DNA of 64,000 bases from Clostridia bacterium (GTDB lineage Bacteria > Bacillota > Clostridia > Lachnospirales > Lachnospiraceae): the NCBI GenBank assembly GCA_910575245.1, contig CAJTEN010000007.1:163323-227322 (forward strand), written 5' to 3'. Under the pieces are notes generated by a model, which had not been told where the DNA came from, made no database searches, and saw only the letters and a list, made by a program, of their open reading frames with translations. Positions 1-8,781 of the stretch are shown piece by piece (the first letter of the stretch is position 1; each line of letters starts with the position of its first letter). Made by a program: the position numbers and the translations under genes.

Positions 1-91
1 AGCACTTTATAATGCGCCAAACACAATCAGTAATTATTACAGCGCGGAAGTGAATTATTATGAATACGGGGATGGCAGAAACGAGGTATAG
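1..91 (+). CDS. 3' end of an unidentified gene (partial)
   Basis: An open frame enters from the left edge and stops at TAG 89-91. The last 29 residues are visible, ending ...EYGDGRNEV. They are rich in Asn and Tyr and match no family I recognise. The gene is on the same strand as the ParM-like gene, with about 50 bases between them, so it may be part of the same plasmid-like module. It is too short to assign a function. Confidence 0.45.
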   Translation, partial: ALYNAPNTISNYYSAEVNYYEYGDGRNEV

Positions 92-142
92 ACAGCAATC
101 TTGTATTGTAGCTAGAAATTTTAAAAAATGGAGGAATTTATC

Positions 143-1075
143 ATGCAGGAATTATATTATAACGGGAAATTGATTTTAGGCGTGGATCATGGATATGGCA
201 ACATGAAAACGGCACACAGAATTTTTGCCGCCAGTGTGGAAAAAGAGGTGCAGTTGGGAGCAACAGCTTTGGAGTACAAAGGAAAAGAATACGGAATCGG
301 CGGCGGTCATAAGGAGTTTCAGGTACAGAAAATCCATGACGAGGATTATTGGATATTAACGCTTGCGGCTGTTGCGGAAGAACTCAAATTCAGAGGAAAG
401 AATGAGGCAGTTATCCATTTAGCTGCAGGAGTGCCATTATTCTGGGTAAAGGAGCAGAAAGAAAGTTTTCGGGAATATCTGCTGTGTGAGAAGGATGTAC
501 GCTTCAAATATAACGGAGAATCCTATCATGTGGTTATTGCAGATGCTTCCATTCATCCACAGGGATATGCCGCATTTATCAATTATGATGGGGATACCAG
601 AGGAAATACAGTGCTGTCAGATATCGGTAATGGAACAATGAATGTGGCATTTATGCAGAAGGGGAAGCCTTTAGCGGGCAAAATTTTTACAGAGCAGTTT
701 GGCGTGTATCAGTGTATGAAAAAAGCAAGAAATGAGGCTATGCGAAACTGTCAGTGTGAGATTCCGGATCATATTATTGAGGAAATATTCCGCAAAGGAA
801 CTGCGGATATTCCCGAACGGTACATACAGGCAGTTTCAGAAGTGGCAAAGGATTATGTAAAACAGGTATTCAGTAAACTGCGGGAATATGGCTATAATCC
901 CGATCTGATGAAACTGTATGTAATAGGTGGTGGCGGCTGTTTGATAAAGAATTTTGCGGAGTATGATGCGGACAGAGTAGTGATTATTCAGGATATTTGT
1001 GCAACGGCAAAAGGGTATGAGGTATTGGCGTTACAGACCTTGAAACGGATACAAAGCAGAGGAAAGGCATCATGA
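143..1075 (+). CDS. ParM/StbA-like actin-fold segregation protein
   Basis: This is probably the filament-forming ATPase of a type II plasmid partition system, which moves low-copy plasmids or excised elements apart at cell division. The protein (310 residues) shows the actin-fold phosphate loops: GVDHGYGNMKT near residues 8-18, LSDIGNGT near 158-165 and VIGGGG near 260-265. I chose the ATG at 143 because GGAGGA lies just upstream (from 130), inside the longer open frame that starts at 128. The stop overlaps the start of the next gene by ATGA, so the two are translationally coupled. A partition pair on an integrated element suggests a plasmid-like or circular replicating phase. The family call is firm. 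A role in stability is inferred from the family. Confidence 0.8.
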   Translation: MQELYYNGKLILGVDHGYGNMKTAHRIFAASVEKEVQLGATALEYKGKEYGIGGGHKEFQVQKIHDEDYWILTLAAVAEELKFRGKNEAVIHLAAGVPLFWVKEQKESFREYLLCEKDVRFKYNGESYHVVIADASIHPQGYAAFINYDGDTRGNTVLSDIGNGTMNVAFMQKGKPLAGKIFTEQFGVYQCMKKARNEAMRNCQCEIPDHIIEEIFRKGTADIPERYIQAVSEVAKDYVKQVFSKLREYGYNPDLMKLYVIGGGGCLIKNFAEYDADRVVIIQDICATAKGYEVLALQTLKRIQSRGKAS

Positions 1076-1404
1076 TAAAAAATATCAATATCCGCTTCAA
1101 TCTCGATAAAGAGGAACATAGGAAAGCATGGGATTATATGCAAACAATGGACAAGTCGGTGGAGAAGACTTATTCAAAAGTCATAATTAAGTCGCTTGTC
1201 CGCTACTTTGAAAATGCGGATGCAGAGAATAAAGCGGAGATATCTGAAAACTATTGGGAGCGTTTCAGAAGCGAGATGGGGAATCTGCTGCGAGGGAAAA
1301 CTGCATTGCCTACGGTAGAAATTGAGAAAGTAGCAGAAAAACAGGACAATCATCTGCCAAAAATCAGTGAAGATGTGCTGGATGCACTGGAGGATTTGTT
1401 TTGA
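1072..1404 (+). CDS. ParR/StbB-like partner of the ParM homologue
   Basis: A 110-residue protein starts at the ATGA overlap with the ParM-like gene. The N-terminal part (INIRFNLDKEEHRKAW) looks like a ribbon-helix-helix type DNA-binding strand followed by helices. The C-terminal half is acidic and ends in ALEDLF, as is common in adaptor proteins that contact ParM filaments. Known ParR proteins bind centromere repeats and cap the ParM filament. The assignment rests mainly on position, size and the basic/acidic split, since the sequence itself is poorly conserved. The repeats downstream (1563-1615) could be its binding site as well as oriT. Confidence 0.55.
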   Translation: MIKNINIRFNLDKEEHRKAWDYMQTMDKSVEKTYSKVIIKSLVRYFENADAENKAEISENYWERFRSEMGNLLRGKTALPTVEIEKVAEKQDNHLPKISEDVLDALEDLF

Positions 1405-1451
1405 AGAAAAAGTAGCAGAGAAAAGGGTAGTTTTAGCAGACAGGGCAATAA

Positions 1452-1657
<206 letters not shown>

Positions 1658-1729
1658 GCATATAGAATGCGGAACAAGAAAACAATAGCACCAATTTTTT
1701 ACCAATCTATAAAATGTTGGAGGTTGAGA

Positions 1730-2071
1730 ATGGAAAAACGAAAACGAAACAACCAGCTTATTTTACGCTTGAGTGATGATGAGAAGTATATTTTAGATGC
1801 CAAATGTAAAAATGCAGAGTACAGGAACAAAAATGATTATCTTCGGCATTTGATTTTGTACGGATATACTTATTTTGTAGATTACTCGGAACTGCATGAT
1901 TACAATGTCAATCTAAGCAGAATCAGCAAAAGCCTGAACCAGATAGCGGCAAGGATAAGTTCTACGGGTAACACTTATCAGGATGACATAGAAGAAGTAA
2001 AGGAGCTGATGAAACAGGTATGGCATACACACGAATCCATGCTATCAAAGCAACCGTACAGAAAGCATTAA
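1730..2071 (+). CDS. mobC: MobC-type relaxosome accessory protein
   Basis: This 113-residue basic protein begins MEKRKRNNQLILRLSDDEK, a ribbon-helix-helix style start, and continues with the NDYLRHLILYG and NLSRISKSLNQIA segments typical of bacterial mobilization protein MobC. Such proteins bind oriT and help the relaxase open the DNA. I placed the start at 1730, where TTGGAGG lies upstream, and not at the first in-frame codon at 1667. The last 52 bases overlap the relaxase gene in another frame, the usual mobC-mobA arrangement. Its job is conjugal mobilization together with the following relaxase. Confidence 0.75.
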   Translation: MEKRKRNNQLILRLSDDEKYILDAKCKNAEYRNKNDYLRHLILYGYTYFVDYSELHDYNVNLSRISKSLNQIAARISSTGNTYQDDIEEVKELMKQVWHTHESMLSKQPYRKH

Positions 2072-3414
2072 AATATATCTGCAATCCGGAAAAAACAGAT
2101 GGACGGATTTTGATAGATTCCTTTGCCTGTGGGATAGAGACAGCGCATTATGATTTTATGGATGCGTTATCAAAGTCTTCCGGTGTAGGTGATAAGCAGG
2201 CGTTTCATCTGATTCAGTCATTTGCACCCGGAGAAGTGGATTTTGATATGGCTCATCAGGTGGGAATGGAGCTGGCGGATAAGCTGTTAGAAAATAAATA
2301 TAGTTACGTTATTGCAACGCATATAGACAAGGAACACTGCCATAATCATATTATTTTCTGTGCGGTTGATAATGTAGAACATAAAAAATATAATGACTGC
2401 AAGCGCACTTATCGTCATATTAGAAATCTGTCAGATGAACTTTGCAGAGAACATGGATTGTCGGTTATTATTCCGGCAAGGCAAAAAGGCATGACACATT
2501 ATGAGTGGCAGATGGCAAAGTCGGGAACTTCATGGAAAGCGCAGATGAAATCTGATATGGACAATGCCATTCGTGAAGCACACAGCTATGAAGATTTTAT
2601 CAGCCGGATGCAGACAAAGGGATATGAGGTAAAAGGGGAAACTTTTGGAGACAATGCATTGAAATATCTGTCATTTTGCGCATTGGGACAGAGCCGATTT
2701 ACACGTGTCAGTGAAAGAAATTTCGGTGTGGGATATACGAAAGAAGCAATCAGAGAGCGGATTGAAAAACGTGTAATGACACAGGAAAAATTTCCCGTAA
2801 AAAAGAAATTTCCCTTTCCGAAGCGACCGGATGCAAAGCGGACTCTGATTGATACGGACAAGGAGAAGTTTCAAAAGAATGGTGCGTTAAAGCATTGGGC
2901 GGATATACAGAATTTAAAGATTGCAGCGGCGAGTTATGCAGAGGGCGGTTCCGTAGATGAACTGAAACGGAAAATTGCAGAGAAAAATGCCACAGCAAAA
3001 ACGGCACGGAGTGCGGTTGTGGATTTGGAGCATGAGATGAAAGCCAAAGCGGAAATCCTAAAATACGCAAAACAGTATATGGCAAACAGGAAATACCAGA
3101 GAGGATATGAGAGAGCGAAGGATCAGGATGCATATTTCCGAAGTCATGAAACGCAGATTATTCTGTTTGGCGGCGCTGAAAATATGTTGAAGCGGTATGG
3201 AGTAAAGATGGCATCTTTAGATGTGGAAAAGATGCAGGCGGAATATGATACAATGACAGCGCAAAAGGCAAAGCTAAGGAAGATATATCAGACAGCCGAA
3301 AAAGAGGCGGAGGAGGCAGATAAGCAGTTGAAGAACATAAGGCAGTATTTAGGGATTGAGAAAGATAAACAGGAAGCGACAAAGCAGCACAAAAAGCAAG
3401 ATATGAGTTTATAG
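2020..3414 (+). CDS. mobA: MOBP-type relaxase (MobA/VirD2 family)
   Basis: This is the nicking enzyme that starts conjugal transfer by cutting oriT and staying bound to the DNA end. The N-terminal relaxase domain carries the metal-binding three-histidine motif HIDKEHCHNH at residues 101-110. The first residues contain Tyr3, and Tyr19 lies in KYICNPEK, a typical nucleophile region. After about residue 200 the protein becomes a long charged helical tail (residues 290-464) that may form coiled coils. Its length of 464 residues is usual for relaxases of small mobilizable elements. No coupling protein or mating-pair genes are in this element, so it would need a helper conjugative element. Confidence 0.85.
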   Translation: MAYTRIHAIKATVQKALKYICNPEKTDGRILIDSFACGIETAHYDFMDALSKSSGVGDKQAFHLIQSFAPGEVDFDMAHQVGMELADKLLENKYSYVIATHIDKEHCHNHIIFCAVDNVEHKKYNDCKRTYRHIRNLSDELCREHGLSVIIPARQKGMTHYEWQMAKSGTSWKAQMKSDMDNAIREAHSYEDFISRMQTKGYEVKGETFGDNALKYLSFCALGQSRFTRVSERNFGVGYTKEAIRERIEKRVMTQEKFPVKKKFPFPKRPDAKRTLIDTDKEKFQKNGALKHWADIQNLKIAAASYAEGGSVDELKRKIAEKNATAKTARSAVVDLEHEMKAKAEILKYAKQYMANRKYQRGYERAKDQDAYFRSHETQIILFGGAENMLKRYGVKMASLDVEKMQAEYDTMTAQKAKLRKIYQTAEKEAEEADKQLKNIRQYLGIEKDKQEATKQHKKQDMSL

Positions 3415-3432
3415 GAAAGAAAGGAAAAGTTT

Positions 3433-3786
3433 ATGAATTTGACTTATGAAAAATGTGGAGACTATCTGATACCGAACTTAATTCCTGATCCGGAGCCGGA
3501 GGGAGAGTTGAGGAAATTTGGATTGATGCGGAAATCTTATTTAGAGAATTATAGGAGAGGCATTTATTCGGGGTTATTGTTATCGGGCAAACTGAAAGAG
3601 CATCTGCTGATGATACAGGAACAGGCGGAGGAACGGTTTGATTTACTTGTGGAGCAGATGGCAAAACAGGAGGGAGTGACGGAACAGTTAAAGGGACAGG
3701 ATCAGATACTTTGGGTGCGGAGAATGAATAATATTCGGGCGAGGGCGGAGGAGATTGTGAGGGAGGAAATTATTTATTGTTTGTGA
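3433..3786 (+). CDS. tnpV: TnpV family transposon-encoded protein
   Basis: This 117-residue protein matches the TnpV family, first named on Tn4451-type mobilizable transposons. Family-like segments are CGDYLIPNLIPDPEPE near residues 8-23, LRKFGLMRKSYLENYRRG near 26-43, LLLSGKLKEHL near 48-58, and the C-terminal WVRRMNNIRARAEEIV. The function of TnpV is unknown. It is common next to recombinases and mob genes in Clostridia. It follows the relaxase by 18 bases, with GAAAGGA before its start, and a hairpin terminator follows, so it closes the mobilization operon. Confidence 0.75.
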   Translation: MNLTYEKCGDYLIPNLIPDPEPEGELRKFGLMRKSYLENYRRGIYSGLLLSGKLKEHLLMIQEQAEERFDLLVEQMAKQEGVTEQLKGQDQILWVRRMNNIRARAEEIVREEIIYCL

Positions 3787-3788
3787 GC

Positions 3789-3835
3789 AAAAAGTGGCAG
3801 GAACAAAATAAAAAAGTTCTTGCTACTTTTTATCA
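3789..3835 (+). terminator. Rho-independent terminator after tnpV
   Basis: AAAAAGTGGCAGGAAC (3789-3804) pairs with GTTCTTGCTACTTTTT (3816-3831) with two mismatched or wobble positions. The right arm ends in a T-run. It separates the mobilization operon from the genes that follow. Confidence 0.75.
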
Positions 3836-3903
3836 TATATATGCTGATTTATCGTTGGAAAAAGAGTATTATGTGTTTATGATGATTTGAAGGAGGGAAT
3901 CTG

Positions 3904-4302
3904 ATGCAAAAAAGTGTGCAACACCTTATGGAAAAAATAGGAATTAGAGAGTTATTTCCGGTTCCACATGGGAAATTGCAGGGCAGCACCGTGCTTGCTA
4001 CAAATGGAAAAGAGAATATGACGGTTTCACAAATGCTGAAGTCAGCAGCATATTTAATTAAGTTTATAAAAGATAACTTTGATGTTGATGAAAACCGATA
4101 TTCGGTTACTATAATTTTCTTAAAATCCGTGCAATTGGTCTTAAATAATGGAAGTGCAGATAAGCCGACTAAAGAAGATGCACATATCATTATAGATGTT
4201 ATGCATGAGATAGCTGACATACATGCTAAGAGCGAAGGCGAAAAGAAATTAAATGAAGAAATAGCGGTAGCATTAAATCTTTTGATTGAGGCGTTGAAGT
4301 AG
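3904..4302 (+). CDS. Hypothetical protein between mob and restriction modules
   Basis: A 132-residue open frame with a good ribosome site (GGAGGG before the ATG at 3904). I do not recognise it. The protein is mostly helical by eye and has no signal peptide or membrane segment. It contains TVSQMLKSAAYLIKFIKD in the middle and an acidic, lysine-rich C-terminal helix. It stands alone: a terminator lies upstream, and the controller promoter of the restriction operon lies downstream. Its position beside a defence block makes a regulatory or accessory role possible, but nothing in the sequence shows this. Confidence 0.55.
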   Translation: MQKSVQHLMEKIGIRELFPVPHGKLQGSTVLATNGKENMTVSQMLKSAAYLIKFIKDNFDVDENRYSVTIIFLKSVQLVLNNGSADKPTKEDAHIIIDVMHEIADIHAKSEGEKKLNEEIAVALNLLIEALK

Positions 4303-4329
4303 AAAAATATTTGAATTTTAAATTACAGT

Positions 4330-4373
4330 ATTTGAATATTCAAATTGATTATTTGGAAAATTAATGCTATGAT
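4330..4373 (+). promoter_or_regulatory. Promoter and 16-bp palindromic operator of the restriction operon
   Basis: ATTTGAATATTCAAAT (4330-4345) is a perfect 16-bp palindrome. Its last base is the first base of a -35 box, TTGATT (4345-4350), followed after 17 bases by a -10 box, TATGAT (4368-4373). A related half site, ATATTTGAATTTT, lies just upstream. The HTH gene 50 bases downstream is the obvious candidate to bind it. Confidence 0.6.
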
Positions 4374-4424
4374 TTTAAATATATTATGAAACTCTGATTT
4401 GTAGAAAGCAAGAGGAACTATTTT

Positions 4425-4658
4425 ATGGCAATCAGTTATAACGGACTATGGAAGTTATTGATCGATAAGGGTATGAAAAAGGGTGACTTATGTAAAAGCA
4501 CGGGGTTAAGCTCAAGCACTATGGCGAAAATGACAAATGGAGAGTCTGTGAATTTATCTGTTTTGGAACGTATATGTGAAAAGCTGGATTGCGATTTTGC
4601 AGATTTGGTAAATTATAAAAGAACGCAGGAGGAAGCTGATGGGGATGAGCAACAATAA
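4425..4658 (+). CDS. Small XRE-family HTH regulator, probable controller of the RM operon
   Basis: This 77-residue protein is a single Cro/C1-type helix-turn-helix domain: LWKLLIDKGMKKGDLCKSTGLSSSTMAKMTNGESVNLSVLERICEKLDCDFADLV. The recognition helix is around SSSTMAKMTNG. It is the first gene of the restriction-modification operon and overlaps hsdM by 20 bases, so the two are coupled. Small HTH proteins in this position often act as controllers that delay or balance restriction, and the palindrome on the upstream promoter supports autoregulation. The fold is clear. Control of restriction is inferred from position. Confidence 0.8.
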   Translation: MAISYNGLWKLLIDKGMKKGDLCKSTGLSSSTMAKMTNGESVNLSVLERICEKLDCDFADLVNYKRTQEEADGDEQQ

Positions 4659-6402
4659 AATCAGTGATGTTGGAATCAATATAGCAGAAAAAGCGACTGT
4701 CATTTGGAATGTGGCAGATATGCTTCGGGGACCGTTCAAGCCGCATGAATATGGACTTGTTATCTTACCGATGACAGTGGTTAAAAGATTTCATGATTGC
4801 TTACTGCCTACTCATGACAATGTGCTTGTGCAGTATGAAAAAGTGAAGCATTTGGCGGTTATTGATGGTTTCCTGACAAGGGCATCCGGCTATCAGTTTT
4901 ATAATACAAGCAAATTTACGTTTGAGACGCTTTTGGCTGATCCGGATAATATAGAAACGAATTTTAAAGACTATTTAGCCGGTTTCTCTGCAAATGCGCA
5001 GGATGTTCTTTCCAAGTTTGACTTTGATAATATTATTAAAAGAATGGTGGAGAGCAATACACTGTATCTGATTATTAAGGAATTTAATTCTGAAAAAGGG
5101 TATTTAGGCGCTGACAAAATTAGTGCCGTGGATTGCGGTTATATTTTTGAAGATTTAGTGCGCCGTTTTTCAGAGTCATTTGGGGAGGAAGCTGGAGCGC
5201 ATTTTACCAGCAGGGATATTATTTACCTTATGACGGATTTGCTGCTTGCGGATGCCAATTTAGACGCCGGCGGAATGACTGTTTATGATATGACAATGGG
5301 AACATCTCAGATGCTTTCCTGTATGGAAGAGAGAATACATGATTTGAACAGAGATATAGAAGTTACTTGTTTTGGGCAGGAGTTTAATCCGTCTACTTAT
5401 GCGATTGCAAAAGCGGATATGATGATTCGTGGTGGAGATCCCGACAATATGCGGTTCGGCGATACTTTGTCAGACGACCAGTTTGCAGGATTTACCTTTG
5501 ATTATTGCATTTCTAATCCGCCTTTTGGAATTGATTGGAAACGCGAACAGAAAAAGGTGGAAGAAGAAGCTACAAGAGGGGAACAGGGCAGATTTGCGCC
5601 CGGGCTTCCTAAAATCAGTGACGGACAGCAGCTGTTTGTGTTAAATGGGCTTTCCAAACTTGCGCCGAATGGAAAAATGGCAATTATACAAAACGGTTCT
5701 CCGTTATTTTCAGGAGATGCCGGAAGCGGTCCGTCAGAGATTAGGAGATATATTTTAGAAAATGACTGGCTGGATTGTATCGTGCAGCTTTCTACGGATA
5801 TGTTCATGAATACGGGCATCAGTACATACATTTGGATTTGCTCCAAGAATAAACCGGCATATCGGGAAGGAAAAGTGCAGCTTATAGATGCCTCTCATTG
5901 CTATGAGGCAAGGAGAAAGAGCATTGGAACGAAAAGAAACGATATTACGGATCAGTGTCGGGAATTGATTGTTAAGGCTTATGGTTCTTTTGAAAACTGC
6001 GCTGTGTATGGAGATAAGAGCGGAATCTATTGTGAGAGTAAGATATTTGAGACCGTAGAGTTTGGATATAACAAAATTGTGGTGGAAAGACCACAGCGGG
6101 ATGAAAACGGGGAAATTGTCCTGAAAAAAGGAAAGCCTGTAGCGGATGCAAGCCTGCGAGATACGGAGAATGTGCCGCTTACGCAGGATATCGACAGGTA
6201 TTTTGAGAGAGAAGTGCTTCCTTATGCGGAAGATGCATGGATTGATAAGAAAAAGACGAAGGTAGGGTATGAGATACCTATGACAAGATATTTCTATGAG
6301 TATCAGGCGCCGGAAAAGGTGGAGGATATCGTGGCGCGGATTCATGTGTTGGAGGCTGATATTTCTGCTTCCTTGGAGAGGCTGTTTGCGGAGGAGAAAT
6401 AA
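4639..6402 (+). CDS. hsdM: Type I restriction-modification methyltransferase subunit HsdM
   Basis: This is the N6-adenine methyltransferase subunit, which works with HsdS to mark host DNA. An N-terminal helical HsdM_N domain (about 1-130) is followed by the Rossmann methylase domain. Motif I is YDMTMGTSQML at 216-226 and the catalytic motif IV is NPPFG at 293-297. The upstream stretch GAHFTSRDIIYLM is the usual N6_Mtase entry. The protein has 587 residues, normal for the family. Motif I reads GTSQ where most HsdM proteins have GTGG or GSGG. The start at 4639 has GGAGGA upstream and overlaps the controller gene. The stop lies 2 bases before hsdS. Confidence 0.92.
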   Translation: MGMSNNKISDVGINIAEKATVIWNVADMLRGPFKPHEYGLVILPMTVVKRFHDCLLPTHDNVLVQYEKVKHLAVIDGFLTRASGYQFYNTSKFTFETLLADPDNIETNFKDYLAGFSANAQDVLSKFDFDNIIKRMVESNTLYLIIKEFNSEKGYLGADKISAVDCGYIFEDLVRRFSESFGEEAGAHFTSRDIIYLMTDLLLADANLDAGGMTVYDMTMGTSQMLSCMEERIHDLNRDIEVTCFGQEFNPSTYAIAKADMMIRGGDPDNMRFGDTLSDDQFAGFTFDYCISNPPFGIDWKREQKKVEEEATRGEQGRFAPGLPKISDGQQLFVLNGLSKLAPNGKMAIIQNGSPLFSGDAGSGPSEIRRYILENDWLDCIVQLSTDMFMNTGISTYIWICSKNKPAYREGKVQLIDASHCYEARRKSIGTKRNDITDQCRELIVKAYGSFENCAVYGDKSGIYCESKIFETVEFGYNKIVVERPQRDENGEIVLKKGKPVADASLRDTENVPLTQDIDRYFEREVLPYAEDAWIDKKKTKVGYEIPMTRYFYEYQAPEKVEDIVARIHVLEADISASLERLFAEEK

Positions 6403-6404
6403 GT

Positions 6405-7730
6405 ATGGCTAGGGAGATGAAGGATAGCGGGATTGAGTGGATTGCGGAGATACCGAAAGAGTGGGAAATAAAGCGAATAAAGTATGTTGCTGAATTTGAA
6501 CCCAAGTGCAATATGAATGAGTTGAATAATGACAGTATAGTTACGTATTTACCTATGGAATGTTTAAAAAATGGATATTTCGAGAAACGTGAACGTAATT
6601 TAGGAGATTTGCCGACTTCTTTGACTCATTTTCAGGAAAATGATATTGTAATGGCTAAGGTTACGCCCTGCTTTGAAAATGGGAATATTGCTATAATGCA
6701 AAAACTGCAATCTGGATTTGGGTTAGGTAGTTCCGAATTGTTTGTTTTGAGATGCAAAACTGTTAATATTCACTATTTGTTTTGGTGGCTACAGAATAGG
6801 GGATTTGTTTCACAAGCTTGTTCGACTATGACTGGAACAGGAGGATTAAAAAGAGTATCTCCGTATTTTATTAAAAATTGTACTATGCATATGCCGCCAG
6901 AGATAGAACAAGTTCGTATATCAAATTTTTTATATGCACAATGTGAAGAACTTGATAATGTGCTTGAAAAAACTTGCGCAAGTATAGAGGAATACAAAAA
7001 GTTAAAGCAAGCTGTTATTACACAGGCTGTTACAAAAGGAATAATAGGTAACAGGGAAATGAAGGATAGCGGTGTTGAGTGGATTGGGAGCATACCTATT
7101 GGGTGGAAACTTATTCCGTTTCGCCATGTACTTAAGGAACGCCAAGAAAAAAATAGTCCTATAAAATCAGAGGAGCGATTGTCTTTATCTATTGATTTGG
7201 GAGTGACGCTTTATGCGGAGAAAACCACAAATTTGGATAGATTTAAAGATGATTTTGAACAGTATAAATTAGCCTATGAGGGCGATTTGGTAATGAATAG
7301 TATGAATATGATTGTAGGTGCAACAGGGGTATCTGATTATTTTGGATGTGTAAGTCCGGTATACTATACTTTTTATGATGAATTAGAAGATCATGTGACA
7401 GCAAAATATTGTGAGTATATATTTAGAAGTAAAACTATGTTGAGAGTGTTATATAGTTTGGGAAAGGGTATATATGCGATTGTTCGGGGAGATGACCGGG
7501 TAAATACTTGTAGACTAAAGGTGTCGAAGGAAGATTTAAAAAGTATTATAATACCGGTTCCACCAGTGGAAGAGCAGAGGGAGATAGTGAATTATCTTAA
7601 GAAAAAGTGTTTAGCAATAGATGAACTTATTGCAAAGAAAGAACAATACCTCTCCGAGATAGAGAATTACAAAAAATCTTTAATCTACGAATATGTGACA
7701 GGGAAAAAAGTAGTGCCACAGAATTGCTAA
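6405..7730 (+). CDS. hsdS: Type I restriction-modification specificity subunit HsdS
   Basis: HsdS reads the bipartite DNA target for both methylation and cutting. The 441-residue protein has two target recognition domains. Each opens with the same motif, MKDSGIEWIAEIPKEW near residue 5 and MKDSGVEWIGSIPIGW near residue 220. Each ends in a long conserved helix (LDNVLEKTCASIEEYKKL and IDELIAKKEQYLSEIENYKKSL). This internal repeat is the family hallmark. The recognised sequence cannot be predicted. No second hsdS fragment or invertible repeats are visible nearby, so phase variation by inversion is not indicated. It starts 2 bases after hsdM. Confidence 0.9.
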   Translation: MAREMKDSGIEWIAEIPKEWEIKRIKYVAEFEPKCNMNELNNDSIVTYLPMECLKNGYFEKRERNLGDLPTSLTHFQENDIVMAKVTPCFENGNIAIMQKLQSGFGLGSSELFVLRCKTVNIHYLFWWLQNRGFVSQACSTMTGTGGLKRVSPYFIKNCTMHMPPEIEQVRISNFLYAQCEELDNVLEKTCASIEEYKKLKQAVITQAVTKGIIGNREMKDSGVEWIGSIPIGWKLIPFRHVLKERQEKNSPIKSEERLSLSIDLGVTLYAEKTTNLDRFKDDFEQYKLAYEGDLVMNSMNMIVGATGVSDYFGCVSPVYYTFYDELEDHVTAKYCEYIFRSKTMLRVLYSLGKGIYAIVRGDDRVNTCRLKVSKEDLKSIIIPVPPVEEQREIVNYLKKKCLAIDELIAKKEQYLSEIENYKKSLIYEYVTGKKVVPQNC

Positions 7731-7790
7731 ACATAAAAGAAATTGCCGAAACAGTGTTTAGGCAATTGGATAAAAAGGAGATAAAAATAC

Positions 7791-8768
7791 ATGAACGATA
7801 AAAAATATCAGGTGTTTATCAGTTCAACATATACTGACCTAGCCGAAGAACGTAAAAAGATTCTTGATGTTCTTTTTATGGCAGATTGTATTCCGGCAGG
7901 AATGGAAGCATTTGTGGCGGCAGATACAGAGCAATTTGAAGTAATAAAAAAAGTCATAGATTTATGTGATTACTATGTGGTGATAATTGGAAAGCGTTAT
8001 GGTTCAGTTCATCCGGATACTGGAAAGAGTTATACTGAAATGGAATATGATTATGCAATAGAGCTGGGGATTCCGGTTTTGGTATTTGCTATTGATGACA
8101 ATGTGAAGCTTGCATCAGATAAAACAGAAGCGGATGAGGATAAGAAAGATAAATTAAAGAAGTTTCGCACAAAAGCAATGACGAATAGATTAGCAAGTAT
8201 ATGGGCTTCAACAGAGGACTTAACCGGTAAATTGGCAATTTCAATTATGAAGGCAAAAACGGAAATAAAACGTCCGGGGTGGCAGAGGGCAGTTGATTTT
8301 GATGAGGCGTCTCTCCGACGGGAAATTATGACATTGAAAAGTGAAAATGAACAATTAGCAAATGATTTAAAGGCTGCAAGAGAAGAGATTTCTTCTTTAA
8401 CGGAGCAAAATAATATTGCGTTTGAGAATCAAGAGATAAAAATAGAATATCATTATTATGAAGACCATAGAACACGATATGGAAGCGTTACGACGGATTT
8501 GAAGGAAATTTTTAAAGTAATTGCTACGGAAATGATGGATGTGTCAATCACTGAAAATAGTATTGAAGAGACAATAAAAACAAAATTTTATTCGGGTGAT
8601 TATTCGGTGTATTTGAATGATAGCCAATTTGTTAAAAAAATATTGAATCAGTTTCGGGCATTAAATTTGATAAAGTCCTCATGGAGTAAAGATAATAAAA
8701 AATTGTTTTGGGGGCTAACATCCAAAGGATGTAAAGTAAGAGATGATTTAATTTTAATTAGGAATTAA
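7791..8768 (+). CDS. DUF4062 domain protein embedded in the type I RM operon
   Basis: The first 160 residues match DUF4062, a TIR-like or nucleoside-binding alpha/beta domain: YQVFISSTYTDLAEERK at 6-22, CDYYVVIIGKRYGSV and GKSYTEMEYDYAIELGIPV. A helical linker rich in Glu (about 185-215) leads to a C-terminal domain (about 235-325) that resembles a winged helix (LNQFRALNLIKSSW ... LFWGLTSKGCKVRD). There is no ATPase domain, unlike the large STAND proteins that often carry DUF4062. It lies 60 bases after hsdS and 13 before a nuclease gene, all on one strand. DUF4062 proteins occur in defence contexts, so a sensor or effector role is likely, but the activity is unknown. Confidence 0.75.
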   Translation: MNDKKYQVFISSTYTDLAEERKKILDVLFMADCIPAGMEAFVAADTEQFEVIKKVIDLCDYYVVIIGKRYGSVHPDTGKSYTEMEYDYAIELGIPVLVFAIDDNVKLASDKTEADEDKKDKLKKFRTKAMTNRLASIWASTEDLTGKLAISIMKAKTEIKRPGWQRAVDFDEASLRREIMTLKSENEQLANDLKAAREEISSLTEQNNIAFENQEIKIEYHYYEDHRTRYGSVTTDLKEIFKVIATEMMDVSITENSIEETIKTKFYSGDYSVYLNDSQFVKKILNQFRALNLIKSSWSKDNKKLFWGLTSKGCKVRDDLILIRN

Positions 8769-8781
8769 AAGGGAGACTTAA

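Noticed and set aside
4221..4221. HsdM motif I reading GTSQ as a sign of a dead methylase
   Set aside because: The catalytic NPPF motif and all other segments are intact. Substitution in the second half of motif I is tolerated in some HsdM subgroups, so inactivity is not a safe conclusion.
6405..7730. Phase-variable hsdS by inversion
   Set aside because: The two TRD motifs are ordinary internal repeats. There is no second hsdS fragment, inverted repeat or recombinase gene nearby.
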